Of a DNA stretch of 64,000 bases, positions 22,520-33,758 are shown piece after piece; within the stretch, counting starts at the first letter, position 1; each line of letters begins with the position of its first letter. Source of the stretch: Puccinellia tenuiflora (lineage: Eukaryota; Streptophyta; Magnoliopsida; Poales; Poaceae); contig QRDG01002506.1 of the NCBI GenBank assembly GCA_012064385.1, forward strand, positions 1 to 64,000, given 5' to 3'. The notes under the pieces were generated by a model. That model was not told where the DNA came from, made no database searches, and saw only the letters and a list, made by a program, of their open reading frames with translations. The position numbers were made by a program, and so were the translations under genes.

Positions 22520-22840
22520 TTAGCATGAAAAACTCAACGCTTGGGAGGTTCCACACCTAGAAGAACCTTGCACTTGACTTGAGATAAAATAGGAACTAGC
22601 TAGCACCCTACAAAACGAGCATATATGCACCGTAAACTCAACGCGGAGGTTCCACACCTAGATCTGACGACTGGTTCCTCTACGCGTCACGGGCATGAGA
22701 TATATTAGCGTGAAAAACTCAACGCTTGGGAGGTTCCACACCAAGATCTGACCTCGACTGCGGTGTGTTTGTTTAGCGGAAAGAACCTTGCACTTGACTT
22801 GAGATAAAATAGGAAACCAGCACCCTACACAGCCGCCCAC
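22520..22840. repeat. duplicated promoter modules upstream of the nepenthesin-like gene
   Basis: The block AAAAACTCAACGCTTGGGAG followed by GTTCCACACC occurs near 22528 and 22711. A shorter version, AACTCAACG.CGGAGGTTCCA, lies near 22635. The block AGAACCTTGCACTTGACTTG followed by AGATAAAATAGGAA occurs near 22562 and 22782. The copies are nearly identical. They lie about 190-500 bp upstream of the start codon, in the expected promoter of the minus-strand gene. Confidence 0.75.
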
Positions 22841-23693
22841 CTCCACCTCGATTTGCCGGTCCTCCGGTGACCTCCGCGCGGGGTCGGGAGGCCGCCTATT
22901 TGGTGACCTGCAAATGGGGGACGATGTCGTGCGGTCGGGGAAACAACATCTGTCATCGTGACGAGAATATCCGCTCATGTACCAACATGATCTTGTCATG
23001 GATGCCTCGAATCCGAGCGTGCCAGTTGGGTTCCAGCCGCGGAGATCAAGATACGTTGCCAGGAATTTGATTGCATGGTTACTCAAAGGGGGAATAATAG
23101 AATTTACCCGAGATGAGCATTTTAATCATGAAACTTCAGAAAATGGGAGCTCTAGTCACTCAGGTTTATGATCAAACAAGTAACACCCGTCACTGCGCTG
23201 GTATGTCGTGATGATGGCACATTTTGGCGGGAAAATAGTCACGTGGAGCTCACGTGAGTAGAGGCTGGTATTTTGCGATTAATCCCCCTCTTTAATTTAA
23301 TGTGAACTAAAATACAAAAATATCTAACTGATCACATTCAGTCTGGACCGAACCATAATTCCCCTATTCCACATTCTTCCCCACTGAAATGTTAATTACA
23401 TCCAACCTTTAAAACAACATAATGTCAAGAGGTAATCAAGACATCAAGGATGCACACAACCAATAGAAAAGTAATGAAAAAAAGAAAAGAAACCCGCCGA
23501 ACAATCAGTGAAGCAACAGGAACTACCACCACCATAAGCCACATCCGGACCGTTAGAAAGGTTCTCCATGAACGACGCCTTCAAGAAGGAATGTCTAGCA
23601 GCATGATGATGACCAACCGTCGCATCCTTGCATAAGTCTGTTGCGAGTAAAAATCTGAAAAACTGATTGGGCCGATGAAGTATAAATGAATCC
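22841..23693. other. upstream intergenic DNA, no supported gene
   Basis: Beyond the duplicated modules the sequence is mixed. A pair of G-boxes lies at 23240-23256. The text near 23560-23600 (GACGCCTTCAAGAAGGAATG) resembles old transposon-derived DNA. No coding frame is convincing. Confidence 0.4.
23240..23256. promoter_or_regulatory. paired G-boxes
   Basis: CACGTGGAGCTCACGTG: two CACGTG cores separated by five bases, around a SacI-type GAGCTC palindrome. G-boxes bind plant bZIP and bHLH factors. They sit about 0.9 kb upstream of the nepenthesin-like gene, so a link is possible but unproven. Confidence 0.3.
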
Positions 23694-23848
23694 TTTTTTT
23701 TTTTTTTTGATAAAGGGCTTTATTACTTAAAAGGTTTAAGCATTATACCCGGCCTCTGCATAACAAAGATGCACACAGCCGACAATCACAAATCAAAAGA
23801 CATAAAAAACATACGCCTAGTTACAAATCATGAGATCATGCACTCCGC

Positions 23849-24811
23849 CTATGGTGGTGGTCCGATGCGAAGATCACTACACCACCCATGTTGGGTAAAA
23901 ATGTCCCTCGCCGTAGTCTCCAGTCGCGCAGACACCTCCATAAAGAGGTCTCGAAACTCCACGCATTGTAATATGGACCACGAACGGAGCAAACTTGTGC
24001 ACCGGTATATTACCTGCAAGAAGGATGCATTTTTATCATTAAAAACCTTGTCATTTCTACAAAGCCAAAGCGACCAAATAACGGCTATCGCTCCCACCCT
24101 AATAATGGATCTATACTTGTTATCAATTCCATGTAACTAGTTGCCGAAAATATTCGCAACCGAACGTGGAGGATACAAATTAGATGCAACTTGGATGATT
24201 GACCAAATAAAACGAGCGACCTTGCAATTGAAGAAAAGGTGTTTAATCGTTTCATCATGTAAACAGAAAACACACTTTTTAGTTCCTTTCCAATTACGCT
24301 TAACAAGGTTATCCTTGGTGAGTATAACTCCTCGACGAGCATACCATACAAATTTTTTAATTTTTAATGGTATTTTCATCTTCCAAAGTTTCTCATGTTT
24401 ATCGACTGGCGTGTCAAGTTGGATGAGTGCTCTATACATGGAGTCCACTGAGAAACGACCATTCTCATTAAGGGTCCATCGAAAAATGTCCGACCCAGTA
24501 GAGAGTTGTACCATGGCTAAACGCCCTAAAAGGGCATTCCATGCCTCTAACCTGGGTCCGATCAAATCTCGTCTGAATGTCATAACCGGAGGAGATGGCT
24601 CCATAACCTGAGCTAGCGTATCACTCTTATGACGAACAATATTGTATAGAGCTGGATATTGGTCCTTTAGAGGTGAGTTTCCCAACCATTTATCCTCCCA
24701 GAACCTAATTTCTGAGCCATCCCTTATAGCGAATTTCCCATAGCGAAAGAAGAACTTTTTCGTCGCCATGAGTCCAGCCCAGAAGTGCGAGTCACCAGGT
24801 TTCCACACCAC
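23849..24811 (-). pseudogene. LINE ORF2, C-terminal zinc-binding (zf-RVT) region
   Basis: The zf-RVT module is clear: KIPLKIKKFVWYARRG followed by CVFCLHDETIKHLFFNCKVA with the Cys/His spacing C-x2-C...H-x4-C. The frame ends at a TAG after ANIFGN (probably from TGG), then reads on as LHGIDNKYRSII and VGAIAVIWSLWLCRNDKVFN to the true end near 23849. This tail is typical of plant L1 ORF2. Confidence 0.85.
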
Positions 24812-26172
24812 CTATGACAGTGCTTTTGTGCCGACATATTTACGCTTTAGGAGAGCTTTCCATGTCCCTTCTTCCGAGAGTAGCTTAAAAAGCCATTTCC
24901 CTAGAAGGGCCGAATTTTTGACCTGCAGATCATGGATACCGAGTCCACCTTGGTCTTTAGGTCGGCAAACAATATCCCATCGTGCCAATCGATATTTCTT
25001 TTTCTTGCTATCCCCTTGCCAAAAGAATCTTGAACGAAAATAATCCAGTTTTTTCAAGACTCCTTTGGGCAACTGAAAAAAAAAGATATCATATACAGTA
25101 CCATATTGCTTAGGACTGAATTTATGAGTACCAATCTCCCCGCTAGGGATAGCAATTTGCCTCGCCAACTGGTTAATCTTGCTTCAAATCGCTCCTCAAC
25201 ATGTTTCCATTCGGCTTTAGTCAGCCTCCTAAAATGAATAGGTATACCAAGATACCTAATCGGAAACTGACCTTGCTCACAACCGAATAGATCAGCATAT
25301 TGATTCGCAAAATCCTGGGCTTCACCAAAACAAAACAATTCACTTTTATGGAAATTAATTTTCAAGCCTGATAGTTGCTCGAACGCTGACAAAATCAGCT
25401 TCATGTTCTGCGCTTTCTCAAGGTGATGTTCCATAAATAGAATTGTATCGTCTGCATATTGGAGGATAGAGAGGCCGCCATCAACCAGATGTGGGATGAC
25501 TCCCTCCACTTGTCCATCCAATTTAGCCCGATCAATCATAACCGCCAACATATCAGCCACTATATTAAATAGTATCGGCGATAGAGGGTCACCTTGCCTT
25601 AGACCCTTCTTTGTTTGGAAGTAATGACCAATATCATTATTGACTTTAATAGCCACACTACCTCTAGTAACAAATGTTCGGATCCATGCACACCATTCTT
25701 CCGAAAAGCCTTTCATACGCAAGGTTTGTTGGAGAAACTCCCAATTAACCTTGTCGTAGGCCTTCTCGAAGTCAATCTTAAAAATCACTCCATTTAATTT
25801 CTTTCGGTGCAGCTCGTGAACAGTTTCATGCAGAATGACTACACCATCAAGGATGTTCCTCCCTTGCATAAAAGCAGTTTGTGTAGGTCTAACCACATGA
25901 TCTGCCACCGAATTCAATCGAATGGTTGCCACATTGGTGAAAATTTTAAAGCTAACATTAAGGAGGCAGATAGGTCTATACTGTTGTATCCTCTCTGCAT
26001 CAATAATCTTAGGCAACAAAATAATCTCCCCAAAGTTTAGGCGCAAAATCTCTAGCTGTCCCGCATGCAAAGCATCGAACATAGCTAGCAGGTCCAGATT
26101 AATGATATCCCAAAAGTTTTGGTAAAACTCAGCAGGGAATCCGTCTGGACCTGAGGTCTTATTGTGTTCCAT
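24812..26172 (-). pseudogene. LINE ORF2, reverse transcriptase domain
   Basis: Contains KTSGPDGFPAEFYQ, the RT core KIDFEKAYDKVNW, GLRQGDPLSPILFNIVADML and the catalytic ILQYADDTILF. The frame shifts by one base in a T-run (minus strand; A9 on plus, 25076-25084), passing from the stretch ending FFFSCPKES to QLPKGVLKKLDYFRSRFFWQ. A TAG follows TKALS at the end of the second segment, where VVWKPGDSHFWAGLM continues in frame. Coding sequence upstream of 26172, about 26170-26640, is also readable in the same frame. Confidence 0.92.
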
Positions 26173-26661
26173 TTGGAAAACCGCTTTTCGTACCTCTTCC
26201 TCAGTGAAGGGTGCAGTAAGAAAAGCGTTCTCCTCATTAGAAATCTGAGGTATGTCATCAATCCGAGTCTCATCAAGAGAGAAGTTTCCTTGTTCCGGAG
26301 CCCCGAATAAGTCTTTGTAATACTTAGTGATATACCTCTTTAACTCTTCCTGTCCTTCAATCAGGCCTTCTTCTTGATGAAGTGAATGAATAATATTCTT
26401 TCTATGTTTGCCATTAGCAACATTATGAAAGTATCTTGTATTCGAATCACCTTCAAGAATGAACTTAGCCTTTGATCGTTGATACCATTTGATTTCCTCC
26501 TCGCGTAAAAGTTTGGCTATACTCGCATTCGATTGACTTTTAAGTTCAATTTGTTGCGAGGATAGCGGCTGACTTTCCGCAATCTCTTCGAGTTCATCAA
26601 TAATGGCTGACAGCCGAGCCTTTTATTTTTTAAGTATCCCAGTTGTGTGCCGTGCCCAACC

Positions 26662-27528
26662 TCACAGGTAAGTGCGCATATTACGCATCTTATTATTCCA
26701 CCTTTGTATTGGGGTATTGCCAACAACTGGTTTTTCCCAAATCTCTTTGACCATCTCTTCAAAACCCTCACGATGCAACCAACCCAATTCAAATTTAAAT
26801 TGGTGTTTATCATGTGGTCTCGGCGATCCAGTGGTCAAAAGAATCGGGGCATGATCTGATAGAGCCTCTATACGCTCTAGAGCACGTACTGTCACCAATG
26901 GGTATTTGGATTCCCAACCGGTATCCATAAGTACACGATCTAGTTTTTCATATGTTGGCTCAGGAAGGCTGTTTGCCCAGGTGAACTGCCTCCCCGTCAT
27001 GTGAACCTCTCTTAAATTCAAGCTGTCAATGACAGCATTGAAAAGAAAAGGCCAGTGACTATCGAATCGACCTCTACTCTTCTCGTGTCTGAATCTTAGC
27101 ATATTAAAGTTCCCTCCTATTAGAATAGGATGTGGGTTATCTTTAGCTAGATTTACCAATTCACGAAGAAAAGCAGCTTTGTGATCTTCCCGGGCTGCAC
27201 CATTGGCAACCAAACTCCAAATGAAATTATCAGCTTTGTTCTGGATGTGGAATTTAATATGAAACTCCTCATCTGAAGTAGCCAATATATCCATAGAATT
27301 TGAGTTAACACCGAGTAATATGCCACCAGATCTACCACGAGGCGGGTGACAGTACCAATGGAAGTCCATCCCACCTGAGATACGATTTAGGATACTCATC
27401 GGGAAGTCCCGTCTACCCGTCTCCGAAATTGCCACAAAGTCCAAATTATGATCCCGAATACATTGAGCAATATGTAAATGTTTAGACAAGTCACCAAGAC
27501 CTCTGCTATTCATGAACATGCCATTCAT
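26662..27528 (-). pseudogene. LINE ORF2, endonuclease domain
   Basis: From ATG 27528. Apurinic-endonuclease-like motifs in order: NSRGLGD at the start, FVAISETG (catalytic Glu), ILIGGNFNMLRF, LDRVLMDTGW and LSDHAPILL. The usual GGDFN motif reads GGNFN, so the metal- or active-site Asp is lost. The frame ends at a TGA after MRNMRTYL; the same frame continues as GWARHTTGIL, then a TAA, so the linker to the RT is also broken. The domain would nick genomic DNA to prime reverse transcription. Confidence 0.88.
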
Positions 27529-29571
27529 CGGGAAACTTTTGGAGATTTGGATGACTTAGTCACTTTGTGTGACTTTTGGTTCTTCTTTGCGGAAATGTTT
27601 TTAGATTTCCGAGCAGAAACTTGCAGGTCATAGATAGACCCTAGCCCTGACTCATCTAACCCCACCTCCGACACCTCCCCCACTAAATGAGATAAAAGCT
27701 GACCATCGACATTGTCAGTCGCCTCGTCCTCATCTAATGGTGAAGCAATCGGCCTACTCTTCGCATTTGGAATTGCCTTCACTCGATCAAACTCCATATG
27801 CCTAAGAGCATTTGCCGATACCAAAATTTCCTTCTCATTTCTTCCCAAACTAACGCCAACATTAGAAAGTCTAGACGATAACTGCGAGGTACTCAAAGAA
27901 AGAAAAGACTTTGATTTAACTGACGTACCAGGAAGTGAGTTCCATATTCTTCAACGCCTTGCACCGCATGGCCCTGGCCATCGAGTCCTCATCCGTTGGT
28001 GTCAAACCATCCACAGCAATAGCATGGCGGCTGCTACAACGCGGCGTGATCATGGCAGCAGGTTGCGCGATGGTCGACATGGCCGACGGAGACAAGCTTG
28101 TGGGTAAGGTTGGAGTAGCTACCCCCAGCACGCTTGTTACCAGCGGTGAAGGTGACGATGATGCGGGCAGCTCCGACGACTACGACATGGTCATGTCCAG
28201 AGACTCCTCGACCTGCGCAGCCAAAGAGCCACTCCCCTGCGATGAAGAAGATGTCGGTGAAGCAACATTGCCGCGCGCTGCCGGCGTATGCGCAGAAGAG
28301 GCCGCAGCCATAGGCGACCTAGGCCGGCCAAGGTACCCAGTGCCGGCCACGCCGCCTACTGCTGCGCCTGCCGAGGCCGGCCTGTGAACTTGCTCCACAT
28401 GGGAGGCCATCCTGAGTGCGCTGGCACCAGGTCCAGTAGGCGGGCCGCCGGAGGAGGTCTGCCGGTCCCCGAACTCTAGCGACAGCGGACCAGAACAAGG
28501 CGAAGTCTGCCTTGCAACAGCCGGAAGTGGCTGGGAAGCAACACATCCGCCTCCAACAGGAGCACAGCCAACACGCACAACCGGTCGGGACATACGGGGG
28601 TTTGGATTAATAGGTGTGACTGCCATCCCTCGAAGAAGCTCCTGCACTTCGGAAGCGAGCGTATTGTTCCCCGCTGCCCCCGAACCCGACGCATTTGTCA
28701 TCTTAGTATCACCATCAGTACCTTGTTCTGACGGTCCACCATTAGAATCATGTCCGTGTCCATCCCCGGCCTCGCCGCCCATGCCTTTATCCGAGCCATC
28801 GTCCTTGTCTTTACGGTTCCAAATAAAAGGTATAAAATCTGGCTCCGGAATAAAGTCCGCTGGCTCAGGTCGGAAGGTGAAGTCATATCCCTTAAGCATC
28901 AGGACACCATCAGATTTTATGAGAGGCCCAAGTTCATCCCTCTTCTTGCTGAAACTATGCTCAGAAGCCATTCCCACACGGATGCGAACAATACCACGGC
29001 GACGAAGAGCAGTAAGATCCACATCGATGGTAGTACCGATAACAGTGCCAACCGTCCATAGACCGAGGAAGTATCTCAGAGTATAAGGTACACCTGTAAC
29101 ATGAACCCAGAGTTGATGCAACTCCATCTTGTGCGGTATCTCCTCCGGCACCCACTGAGAAAGAACAAGTTTCGCTGCCTGCGAAGGGACCCCAAGCTCT
29201 AGTCCATCTACTCGCAGTAAATCCTCCAAGGATGGGAAACCAAGCAAAAAGGATTTGTCGCCCTGTGAGATAGCCTCCCACTTCCAAGACGGTGCAGGGC
29301 AAATACGAGCCACCTGTCGCTCCACCGTATCAGCTGACACCATCTCACCAATGATCGTAACACAAGCTGTAGGAACACTCGGCGTCATCTGTGCTTTGTA
29401 TACACTATCCGGAAACTGAGTAAACATGAGCTCCTCATCTCCAAACCTGGCCACAAAAGTTGATGGTCTCGGTAACTTCAGAGTGGGACACTTCGACATT
29501 GGTGGGCAAAGGACTTGTTCGGCTGAAATGAACAACCTGTGCATTTTCCAACCGAAAACGTATGCGTGCAA
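27525..29571 (-). pseudogene. LINE ORF1 (gag-like, DUF4283-type)
   Basis: The start may be 29571 or an internal ATG near 29496 (MSKCPTLKLPRPSTF). The N-terminal third has the DUF4283-like core found in plant LINE ORF1: WKWEAISQGDKSFLLGFPS, then ELHQLWVHVTGVPYTLRYF. It is followed by a low-complexity Gly/Ser/Pro region. A TAG at 28180-28182 stops the frame after DMTMS; the same frame then reads on as SSELPASSSPSP. A frameshift near 27935 leads to the last segment, ending KSSKSPKVSR. The final TGA overlaps the ORF2 start as ATGA (27525-27528). ORF1 proteins bind the element RNA during retrotransposition. Confidence 0.8.
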
Positions 29572-30363
29572 ATTTCACCTTGACGAGTGACTATTAACAT
29601 ATTTATGTATATTTAGTTTGCAGCTCGATCACTCACTAGACGTGAGGGGTAGTGTCAGAAATATAATATATTTAGTTTCCCATCAGTTTGGACTTTTAAA
29701 TTGTTGGCTAGTGCATCAATTTAATATGCATAACAGACATATATGAACCGACGGCCACGATCTCTCTCCTTATCTCTTTTTACTCTCTCTCCAATTTTCC
29801 TCACCCTTATTGGTCAAGCACCTAAGCACATGGATGAATGAGGTGGCCAGCCGGTGTGAGCATCTCACGTCCACCATCTAAAAAGAAAACAAAGAACATC
29901 CCACGTCCATGCCTTATCCCAAACTCCCAGCGCAGCCTTGCTCGTTCTTCTCGCGTCTGAGGTCTCGACCATGGATGCAAAGCGTCTTTTTATATGCAAA
30001 ATGTCACATCTCGATGCAAATGTAGAATCGAATTTAAAAGATAGGTTCGCTCCAACAAACGGTCGGCAAAACAAATTGGAAATACACAACTGGTACATCG
30101 TTGTGAAGCATCATCGACAGAGGAGTTGAGAAAGGACCCGGTACAGCATGCAGGCAGAAACGACTTGTGCACTTCCAAACCAATAGCGTGTCGGTCCAAA
30201 TTGCATAATAATAATAACGAGAAGTATGTACATAGTTAATTTGTAGTTCACCGTCGACAGTCAGCCGATGAGAGCCTTGTAGCCAATTACAAGTAGTCGA
30301 CAAAGTCTCCATCACGCATATATTTTTGCAGAATGCAATTTCTTATTCATAGGGTTGAACAAG
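29572..30363. other. intergenic DNA, no supported gene
   Basis: Short frames on both strands conflict and show no family motif. Stretches near 29535-29630 and 30165-30260 look loosely alike (TGTGCA..TTCCAA.CC..A.CGT), which could mark an old duplication. The outer inverted-repeat element starts at 30364. Confidence 0.35.
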
Positions 30364-30597
30364 GAGCTTTTATTTTATTTTTTAAAACGGATTGTAAATT
30401 TAACACGTAGATTAATTTTAAAGTAGCACACCATCAGCTATTAGTGGGCCGAAACATCCCTTTCGACCTTTAGTTGGCCGAAACACTATTAATCAACAAG
30501 ACTGGGCTTAGTATGTTTCGGTCTTTAGTTGGCCGAAACACTTTTAAACCACTAGATTTATTTCCTCACTAGTAGAAAAGGGGGCAACGGTGCGCCC

Positions 30598-30855
30598 CCT
30601 TTAGTACCGGTTGTCACAAAACCGGTACTAAAGGCGGCCATTAGCACCGGTTGTATATGTGGCGCAAGCCTCGAACCCTTTAGTACCGGTTGGTCTTAAC
30701 CACCGGTACTAAAGGCTAATCTTTAGTACCGGTTGTTCATACCAACCGGTACTAAAGGGTTCGTGCACATGCGGCCACGGTTGGTGGCCCACGGCAAGCC
30801 CTTTAGTACCGGTTTTTCTGAACAACCGGTACTAAAGGCCCATCTTTAGTACCGT
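30598..30855. repeat. CACTA left subterminal repeats
   Basis: TTTAGTACCGGTTG and AACCGGTACTAAAG alternate several times, forming potential hairpins. A matching array is at the right end (about 34136-34330). Confidence 0.9.
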
Positions 30856-31499
30856 TGCTAAAGGTTTCCCTATATTACCTTCTTCCACCCCGAGCCACAG
30901 ATCCATTTCTCAGCTCGAACACAACTCCATTTTTTCTCTTTCTTTACTCTCCCAAGCTCCAGTTCACCTCATTTTTCTCCAATATTTGTCAAGATTTGTG
31001 GCATCTACATATACAAGGGTTAGCAACTTCATCTACTCTTCCGGCATTTCAAGTTTTGCTCATTTTGTTGCAAATTTAGCTAGTTTGATTTTTGTAGTGC
31101 TTGCAAGGTGTTTGATGAAATGTCTAAGTTAGGGATTTCATTTATTTTATATGTATTTTGAGCTCAAATTAAGGTATAATTTTTGGTTTCATATAGTGTC
31201 GTCCCATCCCCCTCCTCACCGCCGTCGATCGCCCGCTCCGCTCCGTAACCGACACCACCTCGGTGAGTTTTTTTTATCTTTTATTTTAAAAATGTTAGTT
31301 ATATGATTTAAATGCATAATTATTTGTTGTATAATTTTCTTGTGTTTTTTTATATGTATAGTGTCATGGTTTTGATATCCGTCCCCGTCGGCCCTCGTCC
31401 GGTCTATGATTCGGATGTGGTATATTCTTATAACTATTTTTTTTTCATGGTTATAACAATCATGCCGACCAACTTGTCATAGATATATTTTTATTTAGG

Positions 31500-31753
31500 A
31501 GATAGTTGAACCGGAAATTCCAGCCGACCCTATTGTCGAGTTTTTAGAAAAAGAAAACAACGATTTGAAAGCAAAATTGAAGATAAGTGAAGATCTTCGT
31601 CTCCAATGCCTGGAAGAGAAGATGGTATTGGACTTGAAAATTGCCGACATTGTTGATGCTCACGGGGTCGAGCTTGCCGACGTCGTCGCTGCTCACGAGA
31701 TGAAGATGGATGCAATGCGCGTCAAGCTTAAAAAGATTAGAAAATATGTCTAG
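31500..31753 (+). pseudogene. CACTA accessory protein, coiled-coil part
   Basis: The frame upstream of ATG 31565 is open from about 31500 (EIVEPEIPADPIVEFLEKEN). It continues as a charged heptad-rich region, with KLKISEDLRLQCLEEKMVLD and MKMDAMRVKLKKIRKYV, predicting a coiled coil. It ends at a TAG that overlaps the next short frame in another phase. Triticeae CACTA elements carry similar frames, often annotated as hypothetical proteins. The start exon and splicing are not visible from sequence alone. Confidence 0.55.
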
Positions 31754-31847
31754 TCAAGAGGCTTGGTATCATTATGCTGTTGGTTCAATAGTTACCTTGA
31801 TTGCGATTCTGATCGCATTTGTTGTTGGATATAAATTCTTTATATAG
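31746..31847 (+). pseudogene. CACTA accessory protein, membrane-segment tail (33 codons)
   Basis: ATG at 31746 overlaps the end of the coiled-coil frame by a +1 phase change. The peptide starts MSSQEAWYHYAVGS and ends with one long hydrophobic helix, IVTLIAILIAFVVGY, then KFFI and TAG. The arrangement suggests that the two frames were one protein, a coiled coil anchored by a C-terminal transmembrane helix, now separated by a single-base indel. It could also be translated separately, but nothing shows this. Confidence 0.5.
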
Positions 31848-32012
31848 TTGTATGTTAGTTTCGATTGATGTATGTTTCGTGAGAACTATGTATTACATTT
31901 GGGAACTGCTCTACTTTGGTTTTAATGTGATGAATTTGTATTAATTAATTTGGTCACGTATCTCTATTAATTATTTAGCTGGTGTAATGGTTTTTGATTT
32001 ATTTATGTAATG

Positions 32013-33758
32013 CAGATGAGCCGAGAATGGATGTACGGTGATCGACGCCTTCCCGAGTTCATTGATGGCATGCATCGTTTTCTCTATGTGGTTACGTTAA
32101 ACAAGCTAAAGAATGGTTTTATGATTTGTCCATGTGATGAATGTCGGAATACGAGGAATTACCCGAGCGTAGGAACCATACACTCCCACCTATTGCGACA
32201 AGGCTTCATGCCCAATTATTTTTGTTGGACCAAGCATGGAGAAAGAGGGGTTATAATGGAAGACCCTGAAGAAAAGGATGATGACAACTATCCTGTATTC
32301 TCTGAACATGGTGATACTACAATGGGGGAAGACGAAGTTGAGCATGAGGTCATTGTTGATCAGTCCGATGATGATGATCTTCGTCGGGTCATTCTTGATG
32401 AACAGATGAAGTGCGGAAGTGAAAACGAATGGTCGAAGTTGGAGCGCATGTTAGAGGCTCACAAAAATTGTTGTACCCAAATTGTGAAGATGGCCAGAAA
32501 AAGCTGGGTACCACCCTCGAATTGCTGCAGTGGAAGGCAAAGAATGGAATATCTGATAAGGCATTTGAAGAGTTGCTACAAATATTTAAGAAGAGTCTTC
32601 CAAGAAATAATGAATTGCCCCACAATACATACGAAACAAAGAAGATTGTATGCCCTCTTGGATTAGAGGTGGAGAAGATACATGCATGCATCAATGACTG
32701 CATCCTCTACCGCGGTGAGAAGTATGAGAACTTGAATGCATGCCCGATATGTGGTGCATTGCGGTATAAGATCGGGCGAGATGACCCAGGTGATGTTGAG
32801 GGCGAGCATAGCCCCAGGAAGAGGGTTCCCGCGAAGGTGATGTGGTATGCTCCTATAATACCACGATTGAAACGTTTGTTCCGAAATAAAGAGCATGCCA
32901 AGTTGTTGCGATGGTACAAAGAAGACTGTAAGGAAGACGAGATGCTGCTGTAAGGAAGACGAGATGCTGAGACACCCCGCTGATGGGTCTCAGTGGAGAA
33001 ACATTGACAGTGCGTTTGGGCATTTTGCAGCTGACGCAAGGAACTTAAGATTTGGTCTAAGTACAAATGACTTGAATCCGTTTGGGGAGCAGACCAGCAG
33101 TCATAGCACCTGTCCCGTGACTCTATGTATCTATAACCTTCATCCTTGGTTGTGCATGAAACAAAAGTATATTATGATGTCAGTGCTTATCCAAGGCCCG
33201 AAGCAACCCGGCAACGACATTGATGTGTATCTGAGGCCATTAGTTGATGAACTTTTACAGTTGTGGTCTGACGAAGGCGTACGTGTGTGGGATGAGTACA
33301 AACAGGAGGAATTTGGCCTACGAGCGTTACTGTTTGTAACCATCAATGATTGGCCTGCTCTTAGTAACATTTCAGGACAGTCGAACAAGGGATACAATGC
33401 ATGCACGCACTGTTTAGATAATACTGACAGTATATATTTAGGTAACAAGATTGTGTATCTGGGGCATCGTCGATTTCTTCCAAACAGGCATCACGTAAGA
33501 AACAAAGGTAAGCATTTCAAAGGTGAGGCAGATAACCGGACAAAGCCTACACGCCCTGATGGTGATGTTATATATGGCATGGTCAAGGATTTAGAAGTAA
33601 TCTTTGGAAAGGGTCCTGGCAGTCTATCTGTTCCGAAAGATGCAAACAAGCACGTACCCTTGTGGAAAAAGAAATCTATATTTTGGGATTTACCTTATTG
33701 GAAAATCCTAGAGGTTCGCTCTGCAATCGACGTGATGCACCTTATTGGAAAATCCTAG
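32013..33758 (+). pseudogene. CACTA TNP2-type transposase, broken
   Basis: ATG at 32013 starts MSREWMYGDRRLPEF, the N-terminal transposase-associated domain, with CPCDECRNTR as its zinc-like cluster. An acidic linker follows. The frame shifts near 32455-32465. The second segment (ELLQWKAKNGISDKAFEELL; CPICGALRYK) leads into the Transposase_21 core: HPADGSQWRNIDSAFG, LNPFGEQTSSHSTCPVTLC, then VTINDWPALSNISGQ. A 22-bp tandem duplication at 32927-32970 shifts the frame again. The 3' half of the usual protein is missing after LEVRSAIDVMH, where a 20-bp direct repeat (33692-33711 and 33739-33758) marks rearrangement. It cannot encode active transposase as read. Confidence 0.88.

Larger units (their letters stand above)
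23694..29571 (-). mobile_element. L1-type LINE, near full length, inactivated
   Basis: The minus strand carries ORF1, endonuclease, reverse transcriptase, a zinc-binding tail, a 3' UTR and a poly(A) tract seen as T15 at 23694-23708. The order is that of plant L1 elements. Several in-frame stops and frameshifts break both ORFs. I found no matching target duplication around the poly(A) and the 5' region, so the exact 5' end is uncertain. It lies upstream of the nepenthesin-like gene in the same orientation. Confidence 0.92.

Noticed and set aside
30598..30855. CRISPR-like array of short repeats
   Set aside because: The regular inverted TTTAGTACCGGTT motifs are CACTA subterminal repeats in a plant genome, not CRISPR.
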